Part shown: positions 9,620-21,707 of the stretch, one piece after another
Layout of the letters: every line of letters begins with the position of its first letter
Position numbering within the stretch: the first letter of the stretch is position 1
Origin: Channa striata
Lineage: Eukaryota; Chordata; Actinopteri; Anabantiformes; Channidae
DNA length: 64,000 bases
Reading direction: 5' to 3'
NCBI GenBank assembly: GCA_033026295.1
Contig: CM065180.1
Span: 23,861,023 to 23,925,022, forward strand
Position numbers and translations under genes: made by a program
Notes under the pieces: generated by a model
What the model was told of the DNA's origin: nothing
The model's input: only the letters and a program-made list of their open reading frames with translations
Databases searched by the model: none

Positions 9620-12600
9620 TCAATCCTTGTTTTTCTGCTTCTCCTTCTTCTCCTGCGCTTTTCGTTTCTGTCTGCCGAGCTGTCTGAAGTACAGCCTCTT
9701 GGGGTTCAGACCGTAGGCCTTCAGTCTTTGCCTGCTGAAGTCCCGACCGCCTATTTTCACGCCGACAGCTCCTGACAGGAGGCGTCCACCTGAAAGCTTT
9801 TGCTTCCTCTTGGACCATTTCGGCCTCTCAGTCCTGTTGATCACTTTGCCAGCTTCGTCTGCTGCTTCCTCAGCTGAAACCACGGGTTCCTCGTGCTTTT
9901 TCATCTTCTTCTTGGGTATCAGAATCTCTTCCTCTTCTTCCCCTGCCTCTCCGATTGCCTGGACCAGTGTTTCCTCTGTGGAGTCCACAACAGAGGCTCC
10001 ATCTCCGTCCCCTGCTCCTCTGCCCTGTTTCTCTGCATTCCTCAGACGATCTCTACGCTTCTTCCCCATCTTGGTTTTAGCCTCTGCCAGCTCTTTATCT
10101 TCTCTGTGGATCGATTTCAGATAAATTCTGTTACATATTGGTGGATCCCTTATTAGGGGTTTGTGTGTGCACCACGGTATACTCACTCTAAATACACAGA
10201 ACACAGGATGTCTTTCTTTTTCCTGTCATTCTGCGCCTTGATTTTATAGTTCTTCAAATCACTCATCTCTTCTTTTAAAGACCTGAGAAGAAAAAAAAAA
10301 GAATAATCCTTTATCAAAGCTTCCTTTGAGCACTAGACCGGGGTCCACAGATGGGGAATTGAACTGACTGGACACATCTGTTTACAAAAGGTCCCACAGT
10401 TGACGTTGCATGTCAGGCCTAAAACCGAGACATGAAGTAAGAGACATCCACAGTAACAAATCACGGTGCAGCACATATCCGTACACGTATATAAAAGTTC
10501 TGAGTGTTCCCACAATGAGTGGCCAGACGATAAGGACCTTAGTCAGGGAGGTGACCAGGAAGCCAACAGTCTGACTAAACTTAAGAAGTTCACTGCTAGG
10601 ATGGGAGGACCTGACGTGGACAAACATGTCAGTAACACTTCATTAATCTTGAAGCATGAGGGCAAAGATTTCCTGGTCAGATGAGACGAAATTAAACTCT
10701 CTGGGCAGAACTACAATTAATACGTCTGATAAACACCAGGCACTACTCATCACGCCATCATCCAATCCCATAGAGCTTGTGAGAATCTGTCGGGAAGAAT
10801 GAGATAAACTGCCCACATCAAGGCGTGAGAAGGCTGTGGAGAAATTCCCAAGATGATTCAGAGCAGTAATTACTGCCAAAGGAGTTTCTATAAAAGCACT
10901 GAACTAAGGACTGGAATCCTTCCGTAATTGAGAGATCTTAGTTTGTTTTACTGAATAAACGTGTTTCCACTTTAACACTGTGTTATTGAGTAGACTAAAC
11001 ATCCATTTCAAACCAAATGCAGAAACATTCAGCATCTAAAAAGTGAAGCAGACTGAAAAACAATCCAGTACCTGAACATGCAGGTCTTCTTCAGGGAGCA
11101 CCATCTGTTCAGTTCCTTGTCATCAGCTTTTAAAATCTGAGAGAAGAACAAGAATGCTTCATTAGTTCTCTCAAAGTGCCACATTTGGTGATTCTAAAGC
11201 GCGATAAGGTGGAGATTTCACATTTGTTGCTGTGTTATCTGCTCAGAGAGAAGATTAATAGTGAGATCATTCCCTGGTCAGAGCTCACCCCAGAGGGAAG
11301 CAATACCAGGTCAGTCCCTTCAACACTCATCACTGCACTGACTGTGACACAGTTGACTATTCTCTAAAGCCCCTCATTAACCTTTACCACAAGGGGGAGG
11401 ACACAGCAGAAGAGAGACGGGGACTCTGTGCGTAAAAGTCCTGCTGTTCTCACCTCATCTGTGCTCAGGCCAAAGTCGTTGGGCACAACCTCCCTGTAGC
11501 GAAACCTGCACGGGAGGTCGTCTATGATGTCCTCGTAGTCCAGCTTGTAGTACTCGTCCAAGTACTGCTCAAAGGTTTTCTCCTCTGAAACACACACGAC
11601 CTTCAGTCAGATAACTACAACATCCAATAACAGGACGTGTAGGGCTGCACTGAACAATTTCCCTTTTTAATCTCTTTTTTATTTTTCAACTAATACAACA
11701 ACGAATTTACTCAAAATAGAAATGTAAATTAAATCGCTTATATCTCAATATTTGATTCTATGGTCTGCACCACAGACTTTATTTCCCCAAACAAAAACTC
11801 GGCGAGTCTTACCAGTTGATCTGTGTTTTATAGACTAATACAAAGGCACAAGAGCCTGTTCCGTTCAAGTTAAAGGAAAGTGAAGCAAACTACATTTATT
11901 AAATTCAAAAGCAAAAAAACAAACAAACTATAGGCAGAGCTCACAGAGAATCACGTTCTTTGGTCTCTGCCTCAAATGCTCCCATACTCGCTCAGTCCTC
12001 AGTGGACTCACTAGACACAGCCATCTTACTCCCTACTTGTTGGGATGCATCAACGCCTCAACGTATAATTTAAATAATAATATGTATAATATGTAAATAT
12101 CACATTTCAGAGTCAATTGAATGTATATATGCACAACATGCATCAATGCATCGTCTCTTTCATACTTTGAAAGAATCAATACTTTTACTAATTTGTTGTG
12201 CAGAAGAATTGTGAATCTTCCCGGCACACCTTTCATTTAGAGCCCTGCATGTGAAGCACTGACATTTCGTAAACGCAGGTATTTTCATAACCTATTATGT
12301 CGAAGTGTCGCTCCACCCCTAAAGTTGTGTGTGAACCCTCTGCAACTTGTGTCATAACATGTCATCACCTCTTCATCAATGTCAGAGGTACAAATAAACA
12401 CAACGTGCTCAAGCTAATACCACACACTTACGATCTTTGTCCTTGTCGTCATTGAACACAAACATTCATGGAGCTGCTGGAAAAGTGAGTGAACCCTTGG
12501 ATCTATTGAGCTCATCCCACAGCTTCTCTGTTGGCTCAAGGACTGCTATTTGACCTAAAAAGGCGAGCTTTTTTTGAAGACTCTCTCTTGCATTTGTTTC

Positions 12601-15600
12601 AATATTTTCAGCTATTTTCCAGCTGCATCTCCAGCTTCTTCTGAGTTTCAGCTGATGGACAGCCAACTATCAGAGACCTTCAAGAATTCATTTTCCCAGC
12701 AGCGTCGCTGACACTGTAGCTGCTCTTCTGCAACCTTCAGGAGCAGTAATGTGTTTTGGACAGCTGCAGCCTCCTCTTTGGTTATGGTTAGAGTGTCCTG
12801 TCCTTTAGACTCATGACTGTCTAATGATTCCTTTAAGTCTTTAGAACTAAATCATCTCCAAGTATGGACAATGTCTGACTGTCAGAAATCACTGAGATTA
12901 TTTTGAACCTTTACAGTTCTGTGTAAAATCTACAATTGTAGGTCTTCTGTGACCTGTTTTGTGTTTCTTCTTGTAAATCAAACTAGCTTTAGCCCACTTT
13001 CTCTCTCATCACTGACTGGAGATGTTCCAGCTCCCGTGTCAGATTAGCAGTTGCTGGCATCATTTAGCTGCGGAGTTTACATGCTCGTTTCAAACAAACC
13101 TAACAAAAAAAGGTCATTGCAGAGGGTTCACCGTGTGTTATGGAGGGTTAGAGATTGACTTACGAGGATCAAACACAGGCTTGCTCTTGGTGATGACGTC
13201 TGCAAAGTGAGACTTCTTTCTCTTCTTGCCCATTTGTGGCATATCCTCCTTCTTCATCTTCTTCCTCTCCTTTTTTTTCTTCTTCTTGGAGGCCGAGTGC
13301 TGGCTTGGGTCGTACTCTGCATCCATCTGTTTGAAAGGACGACATCTAGTGGGCACGTTCCTCTCCGCCACCAACAAACACCAGCCTCTCTCACAATGTA
13401 AAATACTCACAATGAAGTCTTCGTCCTCACAATGTGGTTGCTCAGCGTCATACCCGTCTTCCTCTTCATTGTAGTTGTCCTCTCGTCCCTCTCCTGTCCA
13501 TGTGTCCCAGTTCCAGTGCTCTGCACAAGCAAGAAGCCATGTGGCAAATTAAACTAGCCTGGCATTTACACACCCTGATCCACCTGTTGAGTTATTTTAA
13601 TAATGCTGATCCAACATAATTGTTTTACAGTTACAGTCCGTTTCTTATTTAATCTGTGAAATTACTTTGAACAACAAAAAACACCAAGAGTAATTAATTA
13701 CTATTTGCCTTTCATATTTAGTTTTCAGTTAATGCAGGAAAAAATACTATATATATGTATTTATGTGTATATGTGCGTGTGTGTAAATATATGTGTGTGT
13801 GTTGTATGTATATGTATGTATGTATGTATATATGTATATATGTGTGTGTGTGTGTGTGTGAGGCTGACAAAAATATTTTTCCAGGTTATATAAAGGCTGA
13901 CAAATATTGTTTATTTAGAACATATTTACCTATTTATCACGGGTAAATATGTAAATATGTTAACACGCACCGCACCAGTCAACATGTAGAAATCACAGGC
14001 TTACCCTCAAGTTCATCATCATTATCATCATCAAACTGAGGCTTTTCTTCTTCTTCTTCACCGTAGTATTCATCTCCAAACATTTTCTGCAAATTGGAAA
14101 AACAAAACATAAATCTAATTTGTAATATGAATATGCACCAATCAGGCATAACGTTGTGACCACCTGTGCAGTGTAATACAATCCAATACAGTAGCTCTGT
14201 CATGAATTCTATTTTCACAAGGTATAATGACTGTGTTTTAATGAGGTCAAAGTGGGTCACGGACTCGTACTGATGTGTATTATAAGAGGGGGGTTCTAAT
14301 GTTTTGGCCTCCTCATTCATTTTAAATATAGTGAACAAAACATAAGAACTACCTCTTCTTATAATGGCATCCAAAATAAGCTCAAATGCAATAACAATTT
14401 TACACGCCTTTTTTTCTTGAGGATAGAAGGCTGATTCCAATTCCAGGAAGCAGTTGATCGATTTCCTCTTATTTGAAAGATTTTTTTTTTTTAAATACTG
14501 GCTCACCTGCATCAGCTGGTCATGCTGATTTGGATCAAAATCTCCATCCAGGTCAGTCTGACTGAAGGCGAGCTTCTCGTTTCCACTTAGCTCCTGGAGT
14601 GTCTTCAGCTTCTCCATGATCTCGTTCCTCTTCAGGTTCTTTAGCTGTTTCAGCTGCTCCCTCTTCTGCTCCTTCTCCTGAAAATTTTGACGGGAAAGAT
14701 GCTTCTAGTAGCAGAAGAACTAAAGCATCGCCACTGAGGACATGAAGAGTTTGGTTCAATGTTTGTAACGCGATACAAACCTTTTCCTTCCTTGCTTTCA
14801 CTTCCTCCCTTTTGCGTTTTCTGCGGTCGTCTTTGGAGCGCACCGAGGTGGCGATGTTACGTGGGTAGGTCTTGATTTGCTGGGCATCCGGCTCTTCAAA
14901 GCGAAAGTTGTAGCTCCTCTCAAAGTTCTCCTGCCGCTCTAAGAAACTTTCCCCTTCTTCTTCTGAATCCTCCACGTCATCTTGGACCACCTCATCGTAG
15001 GTCGGGATTCTTTAGTTAAGAAAAGTTAAGAAAAGTTAAACTCTGAATTCTTTCTATCAACATAATAAAGTACATTTTTAATTCCTTTTTAAGGGGGGAT
15101 ACAGACTTTTTCACTTTGTAATTTTCTTTTTTTTTTCATTCACTCCTTGACCTTTTTTTTTTCAGTTTCTGACGATTAAAAATCATTCGTACTAGCTGAA
15201 TGTCCAACGTTGCACATAGAGGAATGCAAACTGTTACACCCAACTGTACTCCAATGGTTTTCTGTTTGATACAAACCAGGGGCTGCACGTAAACTTCCCT
15301 TTGTCGTGGGATGTAAGCATTTTAAATAATGTGACACTGCAGTGATGTTACTCTGGGATGTAAACTCAGTGCAGAAGTTTAAGCAGCAACATACCGCTCA
15401 TCGTCATTGTCGTCGTCGTCCATGTAAGCCTTGTTTAGGACATAGTCTCTGAGGAAACGCTCCTTCTCATCCAGCTCGGGGTCATTCCAGTAGTCTTTTA
15501 AGTATTGCTGTTTCAACACACACCAGCTTTGTTACTGCAGATCTATTTTGCAGTAACACACTGTCTTACAACCTGCGCAGTCCAGACTCACCATGTCCTT

Positions 15601-17791
15601 CACCTCTTCTAGTCCCTCGAGCTCAGCCTGACCTTTCAGCCATTCCACATAATCGGTCTCTTCTTTCTCCTACAAGCAGACACAGTTTATCCACAACTCT
15701 AATGCTTTTCACTATATCAAGATGAGGAGCAGCAGCTGGTGGCAGCTTCTCACCATCTCCTCCTGTGTTTTGATCCTCCTGGTCAGCAGCTGGGATTGTC
15801 CGTCTTCCTCTCCGCCGTCGTCGTCATCGCTGTCCTGTACGAATTTACTGAAGCTGAGGATAGATTTGGTTTCAGTAAATAATCCGTCTAACAACAAATA
15901 TATACAGACACATTCAGATGGTGCAAAATGTACCTTTCTTTCAGCTCCTTTTGCTCCTGGATATAACTCGGAGAGGCCGCTCTCTGAAGGAAAACAACGT
16001 TCGATTATCAATCGACATACACAATACAAACGTAGATCTTCAAATACACGGGGGAACTGAATTAGTCTGTAGCTCTGTCTACCTCTCTTCTCTTGGCCAC
16101 CTCCTCATCGTCACTTTCATCATCATCGTCTTCATATTTTCTGCAAAGTAGGTACAAAATTAGGGTGTGCCAAGTTTTTAAAATAATGAATCAACGTAAA
16201 CATTCATCTAGGAGTAAATACACAAAAGCCTGACAAAATTTTGAGACGCTCGCCCGACTCATACAAACTAAAAAGACACAAGATTCATGTTTTGACACAT
16301 GTTAACATTTATATCTGTGAGATCTCCTTACAGATATATTAGTGTTTCGTAATTTAAAAGTTTTAATCCCTGCACCCATGAAAGGCAAGTTTTTTAATAT
16401 AGCACCTTTTAGGGACAAGCGATCTCAGAATGCTTTAAGAAAAAACAAAGCATCACATGCTTAGTTCTGATCCTGTCCAAGATTAATTGTTCAGTAATTT
16501 ACACGTTAATGATTAAAATCTATCCTTCGACACACAGGAAGCCAGTACAGTGATTGAATGATTTGTGTCATACCTTCTCTTCTCAAATCAGTGTGTTTAG
16601 CTAAACAAATCTGAAGCTTTCTTCAACAAATTTGTGCAATTGTCCTAGCCTGAGAACTTCGATAAACTACAAATCTGACTGTGGCGACTCAGCTGCTGCT
16701 CACCCTTCTTTCTCCAGTATGACTTTACGCTCGTAGTCCTTGAGGTACATCGGCTTCGCTGCTTTCTTAGAAACTGAAGGTTTCTTGTCACTGGTGGAGG
16801 CATCTGAGAGCAACACAAAGCATGTTAGTGAGATGATGAAAACTGTTAGCGTTTGTTTCGTTTTCAGGTTACTGAGATTACCATCAGTTTCTCAAAAGGT
16901 AAATACTGATGAATTTTCAGTGGGTCATTTGAAATCTGAGATTTTAAATCTGTTAGCACAAGTTGATAATCTGTCTATCATCAATCTTGTAGCCTGCACA
17001 AATTATCATATAGTGGACAGAAAATTTTAGAATTCAGTGGTTAAATAAATAATCTTTAAATTGTATTATATCATTTTCTAATACATCAGGTAAAATCCCG
17101 GTAAGGTTGGCAGCTTCTTTTTCAGCTGAGACGTGGGTGAGCCCAGAATGTTCAGAGAATATAGTTTTTTTAAGAATTTCCAGCTGTCTGGTGTGAACAG
17201 TCGGCTCACTTTCTGAGTAGAACTTTGCATCTTTCTCGTAGATCTTCTGGTCTTTCTTCTTCAGCAGGGACAATGTTCTGTAAAAGTCCCGCTCGACCTC
17301 TGGGTCAAGTTCCTGCATGGGCAAAAATACGAGTCATGAATCTTTGTGAGCACAACAGCACGTCTAAACGAGCGGCAGAAAACGCTGAAGGCTCTGCCGT
17401 GTACAGACAGCTGATGGATTAGTTAAAAAAACCAAAGCCCCTTTATGAAGGGGGACTGGAGTCAGTGAACACTGAGCCTCTGTCAAAAGCGAAGACGCTC
17501 ACCACGTCACTATCATCAGAGCTGGACTCGGACGGACCGGAGTCGCTGTCATCTGCTGGGTCTCCGTACCGGTCCCTCACTGCACAGAAACCCACACATT
17601 AGCCTCACACAGGTGCCCGATCCGACTCAAAGCTCTAAGTTCAACCAGCCCACGTTGTGTTGTTAGCACTCAGTTAGCTTAACGTAGCTAGCGGTGCCAC
17701 ACTTACGCCTCTGTAACTCTTCCTTCTGTCGGTATTTCTCATATCTCTGCGCGAACTGGGAGTTGATTGTCAGCTCCGATTTGCCCGACAT
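9620..17791 (-). CDS. kri1: KRI1 ribosome-biogenesis factor
   Basis: Nucleolar protein needed for 40S subunit assembly in the Krr1 small-subunit pathway. Eighteen exons chain in frame to 762 aa (human about 700): 17707-17791, 17503-17579, 17210-17312, 16704-16803, 16083-16140, 15934-15983, 15754-15847, 15592-15669, 15395-15507, 14781-15009, 14507-14677, 14005-14086, 13411-13520, 13164-13326, 11454-11584, 11072-11136, 10187-10282, 9620-10103. Start MSGKSELTINSQFAQRYEKY fits the family N-terminus. Diagnostic blocks are ERDFYRTLSLLKKKD, PMYLKDYERKVILEK, YNFRFEEPD, DFDPNQHDQLMQ, KMFGDEYYG, HWNWDTW, FEQYLDEYYKLDYEDIIDDL (Kri1-like C-terminal domain) and AYGLNPKRLYFRQLGRQKRK near the end. It is very rich in acidic and lysine tracts, as is the family. 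Exon 17 ends at a strong GTGAGT donor. Introns hold a Tc1 relic, a MITE-like element and a microsatellite. Confidence 0.95.
10515..10915 (+). mobile_element. Tc1-like transposon relic, catalytic centre deleted
   Basis: In the kri1 intron between exons 17 and 16, opposite to the gene. It begins with sequence like the DNA-binding part of a fish Tc1 transposase gene, passes through CTGGTCAGATGAGACGAAATTAAACT (family: TGGTCTGATGAGACCAAGAT...), continues to ACCAGGCACTACTCATCACG, then jumps directly to CATCCAATCCCATAGAGCTTGTGAGAATCTG, which in the family lies several hundred bases further on. It ends with GTAATTACTGCCAAAGGAGTTTCTA and an ACTGA stop region. The frame is broken throughout. Identification rests on recall of the family consensus. 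Confidence 0.75.
13748..13860 (+). repeat. TATG/TG compound microsatellite
   Basis: Runs of TATATG, TATG and TG/GTGT units filling about 110 bases in the kri1 intron between exons 13 and 12. Confidence 0.9.
14125..14315. mobile_element. MITE-like element in kri1 intron
   Basis: Begins GCACCAATCAGGCATAACGTTGTGACCAC, a terminus used by fish Tc1-type elements, continues through TGTAATACAATCCAATACAGTAGCTC and a TTTCACAAGGTATAATGA block, and ends near TATAAGAGGGGGGTTCTAATGTTTTGG. There is no coding capacity. It resembles a short non-autonomous repeat I recognise from teleost genomes but cannot name. Confidence 0.5.
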
Positions 17792-17950
17792 GTTCCTGCT
17801 GAAAGAAATTTGCTTTGTGCTTCTTCAAAAACCGAGTTAGTAAAAAGAAAACATCCCAACTGCTGCTGCTGCTAACACATGCGAAGAGCTGCACCACGTG
17901 GTTTCCGGTGTTGTAACATAGTCTGAACCCCTCGTAAACAAAGCCTCTCC
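17640..17950 (-). promoter_or_regulatory. kri1 promoter region
   Basis: CG-enriched sequence around the first exon. It includes an E-box CACGTG with an adjacent TTTCCGG (ETS-like) at about 17896-17908 upstream of the start, and in intron 1 a cluster of GTTAGC, TAGCTTA and GTAGCTAGC words at 17661-17692. The transcription start is not determined. Confidence 0.45.
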
Positions 17951-20740
17951 CCGTCAGAGTTTTGGTTCCGATTCACACAGTTTGTTCTTCTCACATTATG
18001 GACCTTCACTAATTGGTGTGTAAATAAAAAAATTAAGTACAATTGTGTTTAATTCAATTATATTTTTTGTTAATATTAATTACAGACGTGTAACTTTAAC
18101 ATCAGCCCAACCTTCAGCTCCACTACATTTATTTTAGCTTTTACTAAACAAGTTCAACTTGTCACATTAATCAAACAAGGAGCGTATGAAATATGATGCA
18201 AATGAAGAAATAACCTACTCAGAAGTAAATATAAGCAGAGCTTGAAGGATTGATGATTTGTTTATAAAGAAAAGTTTATTTGCAACAGTTTTGATCATCA
18301 CTGAAGAAACTTTCTGTATAAAAATAACAAATATCTTCTCGTTACATGTCTATTATCTTTGATTAATTGGATATCTTGAAGTCATACAAATAAAATAAAT
18401 GAGAAATGTGGGAGATTCTCTGATCATCGAACACTTAATGCAGGAACGTGTCAGACTGGTCTCTCCAGCAAAACACAGTCCGGGCAAAGGTCAGTGGTGG
18501 GACGGGGATCCTGCGTTTGGTGGGTTGGTTTCGTTTACGTAGTATCGGGTGAGCTGTGTAATGGACAATGTCAAATCCTCACATCACGTGTGTTTAAACA
18601 CCGGCTGAATTTTATTGAAATCTCCTCAGAAATGACTATAAACCCTGTTGTACAGACTCAGATCTTCTCCTTATTTTGATTCTTAAAAAGAGACATACAT
18701 CTGAATACTTTTTTCTTTTCCTTTTAGTTTAATAATTTATTTGTTTTTGGATGCAGTGGGGCTTTTGATGCATTTATTAAATAAAGCAGAGACGGTACGA
18801 CATGAATTTGAACCCCAACCCCTGTGATTATGTAGCACGTGCAGTGACATTTGAATATCACAGCGCTAATCAGGCCCCCTCAAAAAAATTGATTGTGTTC
18901 CGCAAAAATCTATTTACCATGTTAATCATTCTAAAAAGACACTGACACATTTTATATTGGGGTTTGCACGGGCGGGACCGATTGGTCACCAAATCAGAAA
19001 TAAATCAATATCATCATACATTAAAAAAATAGTTATTTCATGAAATAAATGAGCCCATTGAAAGTGTTTCTTTTTATACATTTTGTCACATTAGAATTTA
19101 TTAGATGATGCGACCATCATGTGCATGTGCCCTAGTGTGATGGAAAAATGAGGTATGATTATATTTTTATGCTTATTTTTTTCTCTTTTTGTAACGGCAT
19201 GTGAAGAATGCTTCAAGGCCATTACTAACTTTGTCTTACATATTTTGTAGGTAGCACCTATCTAATCGTGAACTGTAGGCCAAACTGTTGTGACCCAGAG
19301 TCACCGTGTTGTGTGTGTGTTGGTGGGAATGTTCTGCCCAGCAGCAGACAGGTATAAAACATGTCTGTGATGTATCAGTCTTCAAACGCCACTGGAAAGG
19401 ACATGAAACTGTCTGTGAACGTCTCTCTTGCAAGACAATAAAACCCTTAAAAGACGTCCTGGATGTGTGACTTTTTTTACCCATTACACTCGAGGTGTCT
19501 GGAACCAGTAGTTGTCGCTCTTTTTTCCATGACACCCAGTCTGGCCACCCCTCAAAATTTCTAGACCCGCCCCTGATGTTCAGGCCTCCATACATGTGTG
19601 GAAATAATCATGAAGCAGGAGGTCGCCCACAAGCTTTGTGGCTAAATGAATCATTAGTGGTGTCAAAGGATTCAGATAAGACCTTAAAAACACACACATT
19701 TTCTGCTGTCACTGTAGAGAAAAACAAGTGCTGAGAATCCCCTTTAATTCTCGGACCCTGTCAGCACGGCTGCCACGTTTTCTCTCTGTGTACACACGTG
19801 TAGAGATCCTTTCCCTTATCAGCTCCACACCTCTACTCATTTCCTCAGCCTCGGCATTCACAAGGTTTGTACCTCTTCTATTTGGCAAAGAGAGTCCTCA
19901 TGATCCCCTCTCAAAGCATGGAGTGGGTTCATACACACTGATTTAAACCACAGGTATGAGTGTCACTGAGTAAATGGAACACACACACACACACAGCTGT
20001 GGATGTTGTTTTTCCAACTTGTGATCTCCCGGTGAAGAAGAATTTCTAAGAAAGTGTGTGGTTTCACCTTTCACTGCGACGTCTGGACTTTCCAGGAAAA
20101 ACGTCTTATTTTCCAAAGATGAAAAGCACAGTCCCCCAAAAAAGGAGGTACAGAGACACCCCCCGCCTCTATTTCCAGCTATGTGTGCAACTCAAACCTG
20201 TTAACAGTGATAACAAGTTAAAAAAATCTTCTGTGCTTAGGAACATCTACGTCTCCTACAGCTGCTTTTCAACATCACAGACAGACAAACTAAATTAAGC
20301 GGAACAAATTAACTGTCCAAATTATTCGTACTGGTTGTAATTAAAACTCCACGACACATTTATACAACAAGCTTCTAATCAACGCCTGAAAAATGTTAAA
20401 ATTCCGTTTTTGGTAAAGATGATGAGAATACAATGAAATAATGAATAGAACGAGTAAAACTGTTGGAACAGTCTATGTCCTGATTTGGCTGTTAGCTGGG
20501 AGTAATGGGAGGGTGGATTTAAAGAGCTGAAATACGTAAAAGGACTGAATAAACATCTTGTCGATTTCACTGTATTTGCTGTTGCATCACTTGAATGAAA
20601 AGTTTTTTCGAATATGAAATTATTTGATTCTACGAGCTTAAAGTGGTTCAACAAAAAGGTAAACTGTCAAAGTCATGTCGAAGTCAATTCAGCCACTTCT
20701 GTCCTCAAAAACTGCAGCACGTTTCAATAATAAATAGACG
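17951..20740. other. Intergenic between kri1 and ldlr
   Basis: AT-rich, no exon-like sequence found. It contains one copy of an unclassified repeat (about 19090-19345), a short (AC)n run at about 19979-19996, and a CTGGCCACCCCTCAAAATTTCTAGACCCG stretch near 19543 that looks like repeat sequence but was not assigned. Confidence 0.45.
19090..19345 (+). repeat. Unclassified dispersed repeat, copy A
   Basis: Shares a long collinear similarity with the minus strand of about 26650-27000: GTGATGGAAAAAT...GTATGAT..., TTTGTAAC.GC.A.GTGAAGAA, CATTACTAACTTTGTCTT, TTGTGACCCAGAGTC, and GGGAATGTTCTGCCCAGCAGCAGA in the same order and spacing. No coding frame. The family was not recognised. Confidence 0.65.
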
Positions 20741-20742
20741 AG

Positions 20743-20748
20743 TTTATT
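20743..20748 (-). terminator. Candidate ldlr poly(A) signal
   Basis: Minus-strand AATAAA about 960 bases after the ldlr stop codon. The intervening sequence is taken as the ldlr 3' UTR. Confidence 0.35.
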
Positions 20749-21707
20749 TATGTACAGCAAATGTTAAATGTTCACAAAAGATTTTAAACCGTGGCCTTAT
20801 TACCAAAAAAAGAGTAAAGGGCAAATATTTACATTAATGGACATGATATTTACAGAGAAAACGTCTTGTACGGCTTCACATTAACCTGGAATGTCCTCGT
20901 GTCAGTCCACTGCAAAACGACTTCAACCGCACCCACAGGTGAACCCAACGCGTCACGCAGAGCTTTCTCTTCTGTCTGAGTTCAAACTACCACAGGTCGA
21001 GTGTCCGCCTGAAGCCGAAGTCCCGGTCCCGAGGATGTGGTACACAGACTCATCACAACTGCTCACACAGGCTCCCATCAACGCTCTTCTGTCTTTGAGG
21101 AATGGACCCGTCCTCCTGAGACAGGCACGGCGGGGGAAACAGCGAAGAACTGGGCTGAACCAGGATGTGATGGCTGACGATACGGCTAACACAGTCACTT
21201 TGGGGGATATTTCTGCGTCGCTGAGTCGCACTGAGGTTAAACTGGCACATTCAATGATATGTTCACCTATTGTGAACAGTACAGAAACAGACATAATCAC
21301 ATCGGTGTCTCTGCAGTGACGCTTTGCACCTCTGTGCAGATTTGTCTCGCAGTTGTTTGGATTTAGTTTTTGTGCCTTTCCACAGATTTTACAACTTTTC
21401 AGCGATTTCAGAGGCACTGAGTGGATTTTCATGAACATATTTGGTTTTGGGGTAATCGTGGGTTACAGTTCAGTTTTGGTGCTGAGTTTTGAAGGTTTGT
21501 TTGCAGAATCTGTTAGTTTAACATCGTCTGATGATTTGGAATGATGGAAAAAAAACAACGTGCAACCTGCACAAATGTGTTTTTGTTTCCGTTGTAGAGA
21601 GCTAGGTTGTGTTTGAGGATATAGTGGTTTTAAAGATTGTCTGATACCATGTCTTTATGCTGAGTGAGGTAAAAAAGCACAAAGGACGTTGGCCGGAGCT
21701 TATTCTT
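20749..21707 (-). other. ldlr: ldlr 3' UTR
   Basis: Sequence after the ldlr stop codon with no exon-like content. A plus-strand open frame of 142 codons at 20891-21319 has no family resemblance and lies antisense to this UTR, so it is not annotated as a gene. Confidence 0.45.

Noticed and set aside
9810..10124. 104-codon plus-strand frame
   Set aside because: Antisense to the last kri1 exon; Ser/Leu-rich shadow of its acidic/lysine coding.
10183..10207. GTGTTC as the donor of kri1 exon 17
   Set aside because: It keeps phase, but a strong GTGAGTAT lies 18 bases further in the same phase and fits the family length better.
15722..16060. 112-codon plus-strand frame with a signal-peptide-like start
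   Set aside because: Antisense to two kri1 exons and the intron between them; no family resemblance.
20891..21438. Opposed 142- and 161-codon frames near the ldlr end
   Set aside because: They fall in the ldlr 3' UTR and lack domain similarity or splice context.
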